From the NCBI RefSeq assembly GCF_964253035.1, contig NZ_CAXUQL020000001.1:1-64000 (forward strand): a stretch of 64,000 bases of DNA, read 5' to 3'. The DNA is from Pseudorhodoferax sp032153935 (GTDB lineage Bacteria; Pseudomonadota; Gammaproteobacteria; Burkholderiales; Burkholderiaceae_C). A model generated the notes under the pieces. It was not told where the DNA came from. It saw only the letters and a list, made by a program, of their open reading frames with translations, and did no database searches. Made by a program: the position numbers and the translations under genes. Positions 19,675-28,753 of this stretch are shown here, in pieces; within the stretch, counting starts at the first letter, position 1, and each line of letters starts with the position of its first letter.

Positions 19675-21087
19675 CGCCCCTTCGGGATCGAGCGCCATCG
19701 CCATCTGGCGCACGCTCTGCTGCATCGGCGAGCAGGCGAACATGTCCTGCTGCAGGAACTCGGCCATGCCGGGCGCCAGCCGCACGGCCTCGTCGAGCTG
19801 CGGGTCGGCACCGGGTGCGTAGGCGCCGATCTGCACCAGGTCGCGGCCCTTCTGGTAGCGCGAGTAGACGGCGCGGAAATGCCGCGCCAGCAGGAAATGC
19901 TCCTGGCTCACCACGTTGTGCATCACCCGCGAGGCCGACTGCTCGATGTCGATGGCCGGGTAATGGCCGGATTCGGCCAGCGCGCGCGACAGCACGATGT
20001 GTCCGTCCAGGATGGCGCGCGCGGCATCGGCGATCGGGTCCTGCTGGTCGTCGCCCTCGGACAGCACGGTGTAGAAGGCCGTGATCGAGCCATGGCCGTC
20101 CTTGCCGTTGCCGCTGCGCTCCACCAGGCCCGGCAGCTTGGCGAAGCAGGAGGGTGGGTAGCCCTTGGTGGCGGGTGGCTCGCCGATGGCCAGTGCGATC
20201 TCGCGCTGGGCCATCGCGTAGCGCGTCAGCGAATCCATGAGCAGCAGCACATGCTTGCCCTGGTCGCGGAAGTACTCGGCCACGGCGGTGGCATACGCCG
20301 CGCCCTGCATGCGCAGCAGCGGCGGCGCGTCCGACGGCGCGGCCACCACCACCGAACGCGCGCGGCCGTCCTCGCCCAGGATGTCCTCGACGAATTCCTT
20401 CACCTCGCGGCCGCGCTCGCCGATCAGGCCGACCACGATCACATCGGCCGCGGTGTAGCGCGCCATCATGCCCAGCAGCACGCTCTTGCCCACGCCGGAG
20501 CCGGCGAACAGGCCCAGGCGCTGGCCGCGGCCCACGGTCAGCATGGCGTTGATGGCGCGCACGCCGGTGTCCAGCGCCGTGCGCACGGGGTCTCGGTCCA
20601 TGGCGTTGATGGGCTGGCGGTCCATCGGCAGGGCCCGCACATCCCGCACCGGCCCCTGGTGGTCCATGGGCAGGCCCTGGGCATCGACCACGCGGCCCAG
20701 CAGCCCTTCGCCCAGCGGCAGGCGCAGCACACCTTCGGCCGGCGGAGCGGCGCCGTCGGGCAGGTCGCCCAGGCGCGGCACGGGCACATAGGGCGGTGCC
20801 GGCGTGACGCTGGCGCCGCGCGACAGGCCGTGCACGTCGCCGGCCGGCATCAGGAAGGCGCGTTCGCCCGCGAAACCCACGACCTCGGCCAGCACCGGCG
20901 CCTGGCCCGGCATCTGGATGTGGACCTGCGAGCCGACCGGCACGCGCACACCCGTGGCCTCCAGCACCAGGCCCGCCAGCCGCGTGAGCGTGCCGCGCAC
21001 CTCCAGCGTGGTGCCGGCGCGCACGCGCGCCAGGGCCGTGTCCAGCAGGCCGTCCCAGGCGGCGGTGGGCGCCTCGGCTTCAGGCAT
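19672..21087 (-). CDS. fliI: Flagellum-specific ATPase FliI
   Basis: 471-residue ATPase of the flagellar type III export apparatus, related to the F1 beta subunit. Walker A GLFAGSGVGKSVLLGM near residue 190, Walker B VLLLMDSLTRYAMAQREIAL and the family block GEPPATKGYPPSCFAKLPGLVERSG (in outline) are all present. ATG at 21087 begins MPEAEAPTA and overlaps the fliH stop by eight bases; an in-frame extension upstream lies inside fliH. The stop is now separated from fliJ by the interspersed repeat. Confidence 0.96.
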   Translation of the reverse strand: MPEAEAPTAAWDGLLDTALARVRAGTTLEVRGTLTRLAGLVLEATGVRVPVGSQVHIQMPGQAPVLAEVVGFAGERAFLMPAGDVHGLSRGASVTPAPPYVPVPRLGDLPDGAAPPAEGVLRLPLGEGLLGRVVDAQGLPMDHQGPVRDVRALPMDRQPINAMDRDPVRTALDTGVRAINAMLTVGRGQRLGLFAGSGVGKSVLLGMMARYTAADVIVVGLIGERGREVKEFVEDILGEDGRARSVVVAAPSDAPPLLRMQGAAYATAVAEYFRDQGKHVLLLMDSLTRYAMAQREIALAIGEPPATKGYPPSCFAKLPGLVERSGNGKDGHGSITAFYTVLSEGDDQQDPIADAARAILDGHIVLSRALAESGHYPAIDIEQSASRVMHNVVSQEHFLLARHFRAVYSRYQKGRDLVQIGAYAPGADPQLDEAVRLAPGMAEFLQQDMFACSPMQQSVRQMAMALDPEGA

Positions 21088-21802
21088 CGCCGCTCTCCTG
21101 CTGCCAGGGCGCGTCCAGCCCCAGCTGGGCCAGCGCACGGCGCCAGCGCGCCGGCAGCCGCCCGTCGACCACGGTGCCCGCGGCCTCCACCAGACAACCG
21201 CCGCGCTCCAGCTGCGCGTCGGCGATCCAGTTCACCTGCAGCGCCGCATGCTCCTCGCGCAGCGCGGCCTCCACCACAGCGAGGTCCTCGGGGTTCAGCG
21301 TCACGGTGGCCGCCTTGTGCTCGGCCCCCAGCAGCGCCAGCGCCTCGCGCACCACGGGCAGCACGGCATCGGGCTGCACGGCCAGCTCACGGCGCACGAT
21401 CTGGCGCGCCAGCTCGGCGGCCAGATCCAGCACCTGGCGTGCCTGGCGCTGCTCGCCCTCCGCCAGCCGTTGCTGCAGCTGCTGCACCACGGCCGCCAGC
21501 TGGGCCGCGTTCTCGCGCCCCTGGCCGCCGACATAGGCGTCCAGCTGCTCATGGCCCACGCGTGCCGCATCGGCATGGCCGCTGGCATAGCCGGCGGCAT
21601 GGCCGGCGTCGTAGGCGCGCTGCAGGCGGGCTTCCTCCGGCTCGGGCTCGGGTTCGGGTTGCGGCTCAGGCAACTCCGCTTCCAGCAGCGGCTCCGGTTC
21701 GGGCTCCGGCCCGCCCAGGCGGCCGAATTTCCAGGCCGCGACCGCGCCGATTTCCTCGCCCGGGATGAAGCGGGTGTACATGCGGTGGCGGGCCGTGGAC
21801 AT
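21080..21802 (-). CDS. fliH: Flagellar export regulator FliH
   Basis: 240-residue negative regulator of FliI that links the ATPase to the C-ring. The N-terminus has RFIPGEEIGAVAAWKF, the FliH-type start; a Pro/Glu-rich stretch (about 30-55) leads to a helical region with Gly-spaced repeats (AYDAGHAAGYASGHADA), a hallmark of FliH, and the C-terminal ATPase-binding domain. Its ATG shares one base with the fliG stop (TGATG), and its end overlaps fliI by eight bases. Confidence 0.9.
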   Translation of the reverse strand: MSTARHRMYTRFIPGEEIGAVAAWKFGRLGGPEPEPEPLLEAELPEPQPEPEPEPEEARLQRAYDAGHAAGYASGHADAARVGHEQLDAYVGGQGRENAAQLAAVVQQLQQRLAEGEQRQARQVLDLAAELARQIVRRELAVQPDAVLPVVREALALLGAEHKAATVTLNPEDLAVVEAALREEHAALQVNWIADAQLERGGCLVEAAGTVVDGRLPARWRRALAQLGLDAPWQQESGDA

Positions 21803-22797
21803 CAGATCAACGCGTCATCGCCGCCGCCCGCGAGGACGATCTGGCCCTCGTCGGCCAGCCGGCGCACGGTCTTCAAGATTTCCTTCTGCTGCGCCTCGAC
21901 CTCGGACAGGCGCATCGGGCCGCGCGATTCCAGGTCTTCGCGCATGGACTCGGCGGCGCGGCTGGACATGTTGGACAGGATCTTCTCCTTGAGCTCGGGC
22001 GCGGCCCCCTTGAGCGCGGCGATGAGCGCATCGGACTGCACTTCCTTGAGCATGACCTGCATGGACTTGTTGTCCAGGTTCAGCAGGTCGTCGAACACGA
22101 ACATCTTGTCCATGATCTTCTGCGCCAGGTCCGGGTCGTGGCCGCGGATGGATTCGATGACCGTGCTCTCCAGGTTGGTGCCCAGGAAGTTGATGATCTC
22201 CGCCGCCGCCTTGACGCCACCCAGCGAGGACTTGCGGATCTTGTCGCCGCCGGCCAGCACCTTGAACAGCACCTCGTTGAGGTCCTTCAGCGCGGTGGGC
22301 TGGATGCCCTCCAGCGTGGCCACGCGCAGCAGCACGTCGTTGCGCAGGCGCTCGGTCAGGTGCTTGAGCACGCCGGACGCCTGCTCGTGGTCCAGGTGCA
22401 CGATGATGGCGGCGACGATCTGCGGGTGCTCGTTGCGCAGCAGCTCGGCCACCGACAGCGGGTCCATCCACTTCAGGCTCTCGATGCCGGAGATGTCGCC
22501 GCCCTGCAGGATGCGGTCGATCAGCAGCGAAGCCTTGTCGTCGCCCAGCGCACGGCGCAGCACGTTCTTCACGTAGTCGCCAGTGTCGGACACCAAGAGG
22601 CTCTGTCGGCTGGCGGTCTCGGTGAACTTGCTGACCACCGCCTCCACGCGTTCGCGCGGCACGGTGCGGGTGCGGGCGATGGTCTCGCCCAGGCGTTGCA
22701 CCTCCTTGGGCGAAAGGTGCTTGAACACCTCGGCCGCTTCCTCCTCGCCCAGCGACATCAGAAAGATGGCGGCGTCGGTCAGACCTTCTTCATCCAT
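21802..22797 (-). CDS. fliG: Flagellar motor switch protein FliG
   Basis: 331-residue C-ring protein that contacts the MS-ring and the MotA stator. Recognisable blocks: AIFLMSLGEEEAAEVFKHL (N-terminal), the armadillo-like middle with EHPQIVAAIIVHLDHEQASGVL, and the torque-generating C-terminal domain with MFVFDDLLNLDNKSMQ and LSNMSSRAAESMREDLE, which holds the charged residues that face MotA. It follows fliF by 13 bp and is coupled to fliH. Confidence 0.97.
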   Translation of the reverse strand: MDEEGLTDAAIFLMSLGEEEAAEVFKHLSPKEVQRLGETIARTRTVPRERVEAVVSKFTETASRQSLLVSDTGDYVKNVLRRALGDDKASLLIDRILQGGDISGIESLKWMDPLSVAELLRNEHPQIVAAIIVHLDHEQASGVLKHLTERLRNDVLLRVATLEGIQPTALKDLNEVLFKVLAGGDKIRKSSLGGVKAAAEIINFLGTNLESTVIESIRGHDPDLAQKIMDKMFVFDDLLNLDNKSMQVMLKEVQSDALIAALKGAAPELKEKILSNMSSRAAESMREDLESRGPMRLSEVEAQQKEILKTVRRLADEGQIVLAGGGDDALI

Positions 22798-22810
22798 GTT
22801 CTTGCTCCGG

Positions 22811-24571
22811 TCAGGAAGAAGCGGATTCGCCGTTGATCCAGTCCTTCACGATGTTGGCCACCGCGATGGGATTTTCCAGCGCCAGCTTGCGCGCCGCTTC
22901 CAGGCGCAGCTGATGGTCGGTCGGCTGCAGGTCGACCGCATCGCCCAGGGCTGGGCCACCCAGCGCCGGGCGCTCGGCGTCGTCGGCCACCAGCGCGTCG
23001 AGCTGCCCACCGCCATCCGGGCCACCCGGCGTGCCACTGCCGTCGGCCAATGCCGGCTCGGGCTTGGGCGGCTGCATGGCCTTGAAGCCCGGGCGCACCA
23101 GTCCGAACAGCACGACCAGCGCCAGCAGCAGCATGCCGATGGGCCAGGCGAAGCTGCGCAGGTTCTCCACCGTGGCCACCTGCTGCCAGAGCGGCCGCGT
23201 GTCGCCCGGCTCCACCGTCTGCACGAAGGCGGCGTTCATGATGTTGACCGAATCGCCACGGTCCTGGCTGAAACCAATGGTTTCACGCACCAGTGCCGTC
23301 ATCTGGCTGATCTGGTCGGCCGTCAGCGCCCGCGTGGTCGGGTTGCCCTTCTCGTCGGTGGCGGCCTGGTGGTTGACCACCACGGCGGCCGACAGGCGCT
23401 TGATGCTGCCCGAGCCGCCGCGCACCACGCGCACGGTCTTGTCGACCTCGTAGTTGGTGATGGACTCGCGCTTGCTGTTGCTGGGGCCACCCTGCGCGCC
23501 GCCCGAGGCCTGCAGCGGCTGGGCCTGGCCGTTGATGGGCGCGTTGGCCGGCTGCGGCGGCTGGTTGGACACCGCGCCCGGCACGCCCGAAGGCTGGCCG
23601 GGCTGCGGGCCGGTGGTGGTCTCCACCACCTGCTGGCTGCGCACGGCGCTGGCATCGGCCGCCAGGTTCGGGCGGTGCTGCTCGCTGGTCTGCTCGGTCT
23701 GCGAGAAATCGACCTCGGCAGTGACCTGGGCCTTCACGTTGTTGCGGCCGACCACGGGCTCCAGGATGTCCATGATGCGGCGCGTGTACTGCTGCTCGAT
23801 CAGGGAGACGTACTGCAGCTGCTGCGCGTCCACGCCACTGCCCGACTCGGGCGCGCCCGACAGCAGCTTGCCGGTGTCGTCCAGCACGCTGACGGCCGAG
23901 GGGTTCATCTCGGGCACGCTGGAGGCCACCAGGTGCACGATGCCGGCCAGCTGCGCGCGGTCCAGCGTGCGGCCGGCGCGCAGCGTCACCAGCACCGAGG
24001 CCGAGGGCTTTTGCTGCTCGCGGAAGAAGCCGTTCTGGTTCGGCAGCGCCAGGTGCACGCGGGCACTCTCCACCGAGGCGATGGACTGGATCGAGCGCGT
24101 GAGCTCGCCCTCCAGCCCGCGCTGGTAGCCCAGCCGCTCCTGGAACTGGGTCATGCCGAAGCGGTTGTTCTCCATGAGCTCGAAGCCGGCCACCGAGCCC
24201 TTGGGCAGGCCCAGCGAGGCCAGGCGCAGCCGCACGTCGTGCACGCGGTCGGCCGGCACCATGATGGAGCCGCCGCCCTCGGAGTACTTGTAGGGCACAT
24301 TCATCTGCGTGAGCTGGGCCACGATGGCGCCGCCGTCCTTGTCCGTCAGGCCGTTGTACAGCGTGCGGTACTCGGTGCGGTTGCCCATCATGAAGCCGGC
24401 CACGATCACCAGCAGCAGCAGGCCGATGCCCAGCCCCAGCCGGATGCGCTGGGCGCGGTCCAGCCGCGCCAGCCGTTCGGCCAGCGGCGATTTGGCGAGC
24501 GCGCCCGCGGCAGCGGGTTCCGCGGGTGCGGGGACCAGAGGACCGGCAGGAACTTCGGCAACGGCGGACAT
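22811..24571 (-). CDS. fliF: Flagellar MS-ring protein FliF
   Basis: 586-residue inner-membrane protein that forms the MS-ring, the base on which rotor and export gate assemble. Two transmembrane helices are visible: LGLGIGLLLLVIVAGFMMG near the N-terminus and FAWPIGMLLLALVVLFGLV near residue 460. Between them are the ring-building motifs (YRTLYNGLTDKDGGAIV, FFREQQKPSASVLVTL, TAEVDFSQTEQTSEQ) and a Pro/Gln-rich loop. The C-terminus binds FliG. ATG at 24571 (MSAVAEVPAG) is preferred; a longer open frame lacks support. First gene of the operon, divergent from fliE. Confidence 0.96.
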   Translation of the reverse strand: MSAVAEVPAGPLVPAPAEPAAAGALAKSPLAERLARLDRAQRIRLGLGIGLLLLVIVAGFMMGNRTEYRTLYNGLTDKDGGAIVAQLTQMNVPYKYSEGGGSIMVPADRVHDVRLRLASLGLPKGSVAGFELMENNRFGMTQFQERLGYQRGLEGELTRSIQSIASVESARVHLALPNQNGFFREQQKPSASVLVTLRAGRTLDRAQLAGIVHLVASSVPEMNPSAVSVLDDTGKLLSGAPESGSGVDAQQLQYVSLIEQQYTRRIMDILEPVVGRNNVKAQVTAEVDFSQTEQTSEQHRPNLAADASAVRSQQVVETTTGPQPGQPSGVPGAVSNQPPQPANAPINGQAQPLQASGGAQGGPSNSKRESITNYEVDKTVRVVRGGSGSIKRLSAAVVVNHQAATDEKGNPTTRALTADQISQMTALVRETIGFSQDRGDSVNIMNAAFVQTVEPGDTRPLWQQVATVENLRSFAWPIGMLLLALVVLFGLVRPGFKAMQPPKPEPALADGSGTPGGPDGGGQLDALVADDAERPALGGPALGDAVDLQPTDHQLRLEAARKLALENPIAVANIVKDWINGESASS

Positions 24572-24624
24572 CGTCTTGGGGCACGCCGCGGGGGCGGACG
24601 TGCGCAATGGGGGTGATGCGGCGG

Positions 24625-24689
24625 ATTATTCTGAGATCCGGCCGGATTCTTCGCCGGATAAGCGCGCCGATTGACCGGCATTTCGGACC
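24625..24689 (-). promoter_or_regulatory. Candidate class II promoter of fliF with FlhDC-box-like repeat
   Basis: On the minus strand an imperfect inverted repeat GAAATGCCG - 11 bases - CGCTTATCCGGCGAA lies at 24650-24684, and 19 bases beyond it is CAGAATAATCC with a -10-like AATAAT (24625-24630). The half-sites resemble the published FlhD4C2 box (AAATA[A/G]CG arms separated by 10-12 bases). The same arrangement with the same 11-base spacer occurs before the second flagellin gene (28950-29015). The master regulator gene is not in the window, so the assignment is inference. Confidence 0.5.
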
Positions 24690-24746
24690 ATGGCGGCGCC
24701 CGGCGGCCACTAGCATGGACGCCATCGCCCCTGCCAGGACTGCGCC

Positions 24747-25070
24747 ATGGATCTTCGCCTCACCCCCTCGATCGGCTCCGCCGTCGCCCGCCCCGCGCCG
24801 GTGACCAGCCCGGCCGCCCGCGGCGTCGCGGCCGAGCCCAAGGAGCAGGCCGGCTTCTCCACCGCGCTCAAGAGCGCCCTGGTGTCGGTGAGTGGCGCCC
24901 AGGGCGAATCGGGTCGGCTCTCGCGCGAAGTGCAGCTGGAGAACCCCCAGGTCAGCCTGGAAGAGACCATGGTGGCGATCCAGAAAGCGCAGATCGGCTT
25001 CCAGGCCACCTTGCACGTGCGCAACCGCATGGTGCAGGCCTACACCGACATCATGAACATGCAGGTCTGA
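24747..25070 (+). CDS. fliE: Flagellar hook-basal body protein FliE
   Basis: 107-residue rod/MS-ring junction protein. The C-terminal half carries the family signature VSLEETMVAIQKAQIGFQATL followed by VRNRMVQAYTDIMNMQV, while the N-terminal half is Pro/Ala-rich. Length is typical. It is a single-gene unit on the plus strand, divergent from fliF across a 175-bp control region and closed by a strong terminator. Confidence 0.95.
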   Translation: MDLRLTPSIGSAVARPAPVTSPAARGVAAEPKEQAGFSTALKSALVSVSGAQGESGRLSREVQLENPQVSLEETMVAIQKAQIGFQATLHVRNRMVQAYTDIMNMQV

Positions 25071-25092
25071 GTTTTCTTCCCGCCCAACGACA

Positions 25093-25119
25093 AGAGCCGC
25101 CCATCGGGCGGCTCTTTGC
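25093..25119 (+). terminator. Rho-independent terminator after fliE
   Basis: A perfect 10-bp stem AGAGCCGCCC / GGGCGGCTCT with a 3-base loop (25093-25115) is followed by a T-rich run (TTTGCTTT) on the plus strand, 22 bases after the fliE stop. It ends the fliE transcript; the convergent fliT begins its 3' end 40 bp further on. Confidence 0.85.
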
Positions 25120-25154
25120 TTTGGCGGTGGCGCCAGGCCACCGGCCGGTCCAGC

Positions 25155-25454
25155 TCAGTGCAGCAGCTGCGGCCGGCTTTCCATCATGTACTCGAACTGG
25201 GTGAGCCAGGGCTCGGTGAGGCAGCGGATCTCGGCGTCGTTGCGCAGGATGCGTTGCATGATGCGCGCCTTCTCCTTGCGGTGCTCGGCCGTGAGCTGCT
25301 CGGTCTGCGACTGGTGGCGCAGCTGCTCGATCAGCACCGCGCAGGCGCCCTCGTGGCGCACCACCTCGTCCCAGTTCTCCTGCTGGGCGGCCCGCAGCAT
25401 CTTGACGCTGCTGTCCTCGATGGCCTTGTAGTAGTCGATCAGCATGTGCGACAT
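25155..25454 (-). CDS. fliT: Flagellar chaperone FliT-like protein
   Basis: 99-residue, mostly helical protein in the fliD-fliS-fliT arrangement. It starts MSHMLIDYYKAIEDSSVKML and contains WDEVVRHEGACAVLIEQLRH, which resembles the N-terminal part of FliT, the export chaperone for the cap protein FliD. FliT sequences are poorly conserved, so the call leans on size and position, 11 bp after fliS. Confidence 0.72.
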   Translation of the reverse strand: MSHMLIDYYKAIEDSSVKMLRAAQQENWDEVVRHEGACAVLIEQLRHQSQTEQLTAEHRKEKARIMQRILRNDAEIRCLTEPWLTQFEYMMESRPQLLH

Positions 25455-25465
25455 GGTGCTGCTGC

Positions 25466-25894
25466 TCAGGAACTGGCCGCCTGGCCGGCGGGGGTGGCAA
25501 TGCTTTTCCAGGCGCCGTAGACCGGCACGATCAGGTCAATCACTTCTTGGATCATCGGCGCGTCGTTGTGGATGTTGGCTCTTGTCAAGCGGCTGATGCT
25601 GTAGTTGTAGACACCGCGCAGGTTGGTCGCCAGCTCGCCGCCCGCTGCATCGTTGAGGGCCGCCTTCAGGCCCTCGTCGATGATGCGCACGGCCTTGCCG
25701 ATTTCCTTGCCCTTGGTCTCGATGTCGCCACGCATTGTGGCCGCGTGGGCCTGGCGCAATGCGGCAAGCAAGGCCTCATAAAGCAGGCAAATCAGCTGAT
25801 GGGGGCTGGCGCCTTCCACGCTGGTCTGGGTGCCGACACGCTTGTAGGCGGCTGCGGAGCGGGAACTGACCGAGGTGAACATCGAAGAGCCCAT
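25466..25894 (-). CDS. fliS: Flagellin export chaperone FliS
   Basis: 142 residues. FliS binds the C-terminus of flagellin in the cytoplasm and keeps it unfolded for export. Family blocks: YKRVGTQTSVEGASPHQLICLLYEALL near the N-terminus (with the AYxxV start) and the helical region KGKEIGKAVRIIDEGLKAALN followed by LRGVYNYSISRLTRANI. The ATG at 25894 gives four residues before the usual MFTSVSS start at 25882; either is possible. A sigma28-type -10 lies about 25 bp upstream. Confidence 0.94.
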   Translation of the reverse strand: MGSSMFTSVSSRSAAAYKRVGTQTSVEGASPHQLICLLYEALLAALRQAHAATMRGDIETKGKEIGKAVRIIDEGLKAALNDAAGGELATNLRGVYNYSISRLTRANIHNDAPMIQEVIDLIVPVYGAWKSIATPAGQAASS

Positions 25895-25916
25895 GAAACT
25901 GTCGTTGATGTTGTGG

Positions 25917-25943
25917 TTATCGGCAGGCCGGGCCCGGACTCAA
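25917..25943 (-). promoter_or_regulatory. Candidate sigma28 (FliA) promoter of fliS-fliT
   Basis: On the minus strand the -10 element is GCCGATAA (plus 25917-25924), a perfect match to the FliA consensus. Eleven bases upstream is TTGAGTCC, a poor match to the -35 TAAAGTTT. The predicted start lies about 15-20 bp before the first fliS ATG. Confidence 0.6.
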
Positions 25944-25968
25944 GCGCTGTGTGCGTGAAAAACCGGCG

Positions 25969-27414
25969 TCAGTCGTTCTTCTTGTTCCACTGCGAGACCT
26001 GCTGGTCCATGTAGTTGGCCAGGGCTTGCAGCGTACCCATCTTCACGTCCAGCGCGGTGTAGGTCTTGCGCAGGCGGGTTTCGGCCAGCGTGGCGCGGTC
26101 GTTGACCTTGTCCTGCTGTTCCAGGTTGCGATCGGACTCGCGGTCCAGCGCATCGGTCTTGTTGTTGAGAAGCCCGTCAAAGGACAGCAGCTGCCCGGTG
26201 TAGCTCTTCATGCGGGCGGCCAGGCCCGTGCTCGTGCCGTCATCGTTGCGCTGGATGAACAGCTTCTTGACATTGTCCAGGTCGTCCAGCGACTTGCTCA
26301 GCTTGGCGCCGTCAATCTTCAGGTTGGTATCGCCCACAGCGCCGTTGCTGCCGAGGTTGATGCCAATGGAAGACAGCGTGCTGAACACGCCTCCCGACGT
26401 GCTCGCCGTCAGCACCGAACGCAGGCTGTTGCGCAAGCTCACGGCAGTGGAGTCGCCCTGCAGGTCGCCCGCCGTCTTCGTTTCCTTGTCGTACTTGGTC
26501 GCATCGCCGAGCAAGGTGTTGATGGCGTTGTACGCATCGACGAATTCCTGGATGTTCTTGGTCATCGCCTCCTTGTCGACGGTGCTGGTGATCAGCGCAT
26601 CGGAACCGACGGCCGTGACCTCGTTCAGCGAGATCGTCAGGCCCGGCACGGCATTGACCAGCTGGTTCTTGGCCGACGTCACGGTGACGCCGTTGATCGT
26701 CGCCACAGCATCCTGCGCGGCCTGGTAGGTGTTGGCCGCCATGCCCACGGTGGGCTGGGCCAGATCGAACGCCAGGCGCGACAGGCCTGCGTTGTCGCCG
26801 TTGTTGCCATCGTCGTCGGTGGCGGTGATGCGGAAGCCCGACACAGCGCCGGTCTCCTTGGAGCGCAGCATGAGCCGGTCACCCGAGGCATCGGACAGCA
26901 CCGTGGCAACGACCCCGGCGCCGGAGTCGTTGATCTTGGCAGCCACCTGGGCCAGCGTGTCGGTCGCACCCACGGTGACATTGACGGCCGCCGCGGTGCC
27001 GGCCGTGAACACACCGGCATTCCAGCTGCCCAATTGCAGCGTCAGCTGGCCCGAGCCGATGGTGCCGCCCGCGGAGATGGCGGTGGACACGGTGGTCTGC
27101 GACTGCGCCAGCTTCTGCACGCCCACTGAGAAGCTGGTGGCGGCGGCGATGCCGGAGACGCTGACCGACACGGCCGATTCCTTGGACGACTTGACGGCCA
27201 GCGTGTTCCAGCCACTGTCCAGGGCCAGCTTGGAGGCCGCGTCCTGCAAGGTGGAGACCAGGGACTTGATCTCGGCATAGGAAGACACCTTGGTCTGGAT
27301 CTTCTCGGCCTTGGCCTGCAATCCTTCCAACGGCTTCTTCTCCAGCGCCACCAGCTTGCTGATGATGTCCTCGACCTCGAGGCCGCTGCCGATACCGACC
27401 GATGTGATTGCCAT
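25969..27414 (-). CDS. fliD: Flagellar filament cap protein FliD
   Basis: 481-residue hook-associated protein 2, which caps the filament and guides flagellin polymerisation. N-terminal helical domain (GIGSGLEVEDIISKLVALEKKPL in outline) and C-terminal coiled region (RLRKTYTALDVKMGTLQALANYMDQQV) match the FliD_N and FliD_C domains; the middle is Thr/Ser/Ala-rich beta domain. A clear TAGGAG ribosome site precedes the ATG. The protein has no cysteine in the parts read, as usual for filament-exposed proteins. It lies between the fliC terminator and fliS. Confidence 0.95.
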   Translation of the reverse strand: MAITSVGIGSGLEVEDIISKLVALEKKPLEGLQAKAEKIQTKVSSYAEIKSLVSTLQDAASKLALDSGWNTLAVKSSKESAVSVSVSGIAAATSFSVGVQKLAQSQTTVSTAISAGGTIGSGQLTLQLGSWNAGVFTAGTAAAVNVTVGATDTLAQVAAKINDSGAGVVATVLSDASGDRLMLRSKETGAVSGFRITATDDDGNNGDNAGLSRLAFDLAQPTVGMAANTYQAAQDAVATINGVTVTSAKNQLVNAVPGLTISLNEVTAVGSDALITSTVDKEAMTKNIQEFVDAYNAINTLLGDATKYDKETKTAGDLQGDSTAVSLRNSLRSVLTASTSGGVFSTLSSIGINLGSNGAVGDTNLKIDGAKLSKSLDDLDNVKKLFIQRNDDGTSTGLAARMKSYTGQLLSFDGLLNNKTDALDRESDRNLEQQDKVNDRATLAETRLRKTYTALDVKMGTLQALANYMDQQVSQWNKKND

Positions 27415-27491
27415 GCCAATCTCCTAGCGCCGAAGCGCGCAAACGCAAAACGGCGGACAGGGTAGCACCCATGCCCGCCATCCGAAACGCC

Positions 27492-27516
27492 GAAAAGCGC
27501 CCCGATCCGGGGCGCT
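27492..27516 (-). terminator. Rho-independent terminator after the minus-strand flagellin gene
   Basis: Perfect 9-bp stem AGCGCCCCG / CGGGGCGCT (27496-27516) with a 3-base loop; on the minus strand it is followed by TTTT (27492-27495). It lies just after the fliC stop and before fliD. Confidence 0.85.
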
Positions 27517-27529
27517 CGCCGGTGGCTGC

Positions 27530-28753
27530 TTACTGCAGCAGGGCCAGCACACCCTGGGGCAGCTGGTTGGCCTGGGCCACCATGGCGGTACCGGCCTGTT
27601 GCAGGATCTGGGTACGCGACAGGTTGGCGGTTTCCTTCGCGAAGTCGGCGTCCACGATGCGGCCGCGGGAGGCCGAGAGGTTCTCCACCTGGATCTCGAT
27701 GGAGCCGACCGAGTTCTCGAAGCGGCTTTGCAGGGCACCCAGGTCCGCACGGGCGTTGTTGACCTGGTCGATGGCGCTGTCGATCTTCTTCAGCGCGACC
27801 CAGGCGTTGGCCTGCGTGTCGATGCTCAGCGTGTCGATGCCCAGCGAATCCGTGGTCGTGCTGGTAGCACTCAGGGAAGTACCTGCAGCGCCGACAGCAG
27901 CGGCGGCGTAGCCGAAATTGGTGGCGGTGAAGCCGGTGAGCGTGACTGTCGTCGCATTGCCATCCGTGGTCGTCTTCGACGACATCAAGTCAATCGTGTA
28001 AAGGCCGTCGCCGCCGCGCGTCAGGAAAGCGGTGACGCCAGTGTCGGCGGTTTTACGGTTGATGGCCTCCACCATCTGGCCCAGCCGATCAGAGCCCGAC
28101 TTCGCTTCGGCGATCGCACCCAAGTCCCAGGTCGTGGTTCCGTCGTTGATCTGCAGTGCCGCTGTGTTGGTGATGGCAGACGTATCGGTGATGCTGGACG
28201 CAACGATGCCCGTGGTCTGGTCGTAGGCATAGACCACGTCGGCCAAGCCGGTGGCTCGGCTGTCGGTGAGCGAGCCGACCGAAATGTTGTCGCCCGAATT
28301 GGCACCGACCTGGAACACCGCACCCGAGAAGCTGCCATCCAGAATCTTGGTGCCGTTGAAGCTGGTCTGCTTGGCCACACGGTCGATTTCGTCGACCAGT
28401 TGGGACACTTCAGCCTGCAGCGCCTTGCGGTCGTCCGCGCTGTTGGTCGCGTTGGACGACTGCACCGCCAGTTCACGCATGCGCTGCAGCATGTCGCCGA
28501 CCTTGCCCAGCGCGCCTTCCGCCGTCTGCGACAGCGAGATGCCGTCGTTGGCATTGCGCGCCGCGACGGTGTTGCCGCGGATCTGGGTGTTCATCCGCTC
28601 CGAGATCGCCAAGCCAGCAGCATCGTCCTTGGCGCTGTTGACACGCAGGCCCGAGGACAGGCGCTGCATGGACATCGCCAGCGAGCTCTGCGAAGAACTC
28701 AGGTTGCGCTGTGCGTTCAGCGAAATGGTGTTGGTATTGATGGTCTGTGCCAT
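27530..28753 (-). CDS. fliC: Flagellin (first copy)
   Basis: 407-residue filament protein. The N-terminal D0/D1 region (NTNTISLNAQRNLSSSQ, LSSGLRVNSAKDDAAGLAI, GISLSQTAEGAL) and the C-terminal D0 region (ALQSRFENSVGSIEIQ, ANLSRTQILQQAGTAMVAQANQLPQGVLALLQ in outline) are canonical. The variable centre (about 175-300) is rich in Thr, Ser, Ala and Gly with no Cys, giving many potential O-glycosylation sites. GGAG lies six bases before the ATG at 28753. Transcribed from a sigma28-type promoter with a leader of about 145 bases. A longer open frame upstream of the ATG covers the leader and is rejected. Divergent from a second flagellin. Confidence 0.97.
   Translation of the reverse strand: MAQTINTNTISLNAQRNLSSSQSSLAMSMQRLSSGLRVNSAKDDAAGLAISERMNTQIRGNTVAARNANDGISLSQTAEGALGKVGDMLQRMRELAVQSSNATNSADDRKALQAEVSQLVDEIDRVAKQTSFNGTKILDGSFSGAVFQVGANSGDNISVGSLTDSRATGLADVVYAYDQTTGIVASSITDTSAITNTAALQINDGTTTWDLGAIAEAKSGSDRLGQMVEAINRKTADTGVTAFLTRGGDGLYTIDLMSSKTTTDGNATTVTLTGFTATNFGYAAAAVGAAGTSLSATSTTTDSLGIDTLSIDTQANAWVALKKIDSAIDQVNNARADLGALQSRFENSVGSIEIQVENLSASRGRIVDADFAKETANLSRTQILQQAGTAMVAQANQLPQGVLALLQ

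Noticed and set aside
24572..24746. Sigma54 promoter between fliF and fliE
   Set aside because: No TGGCAC-N5-TTGC-type element with the correct GG/GC pair was found on either strand.
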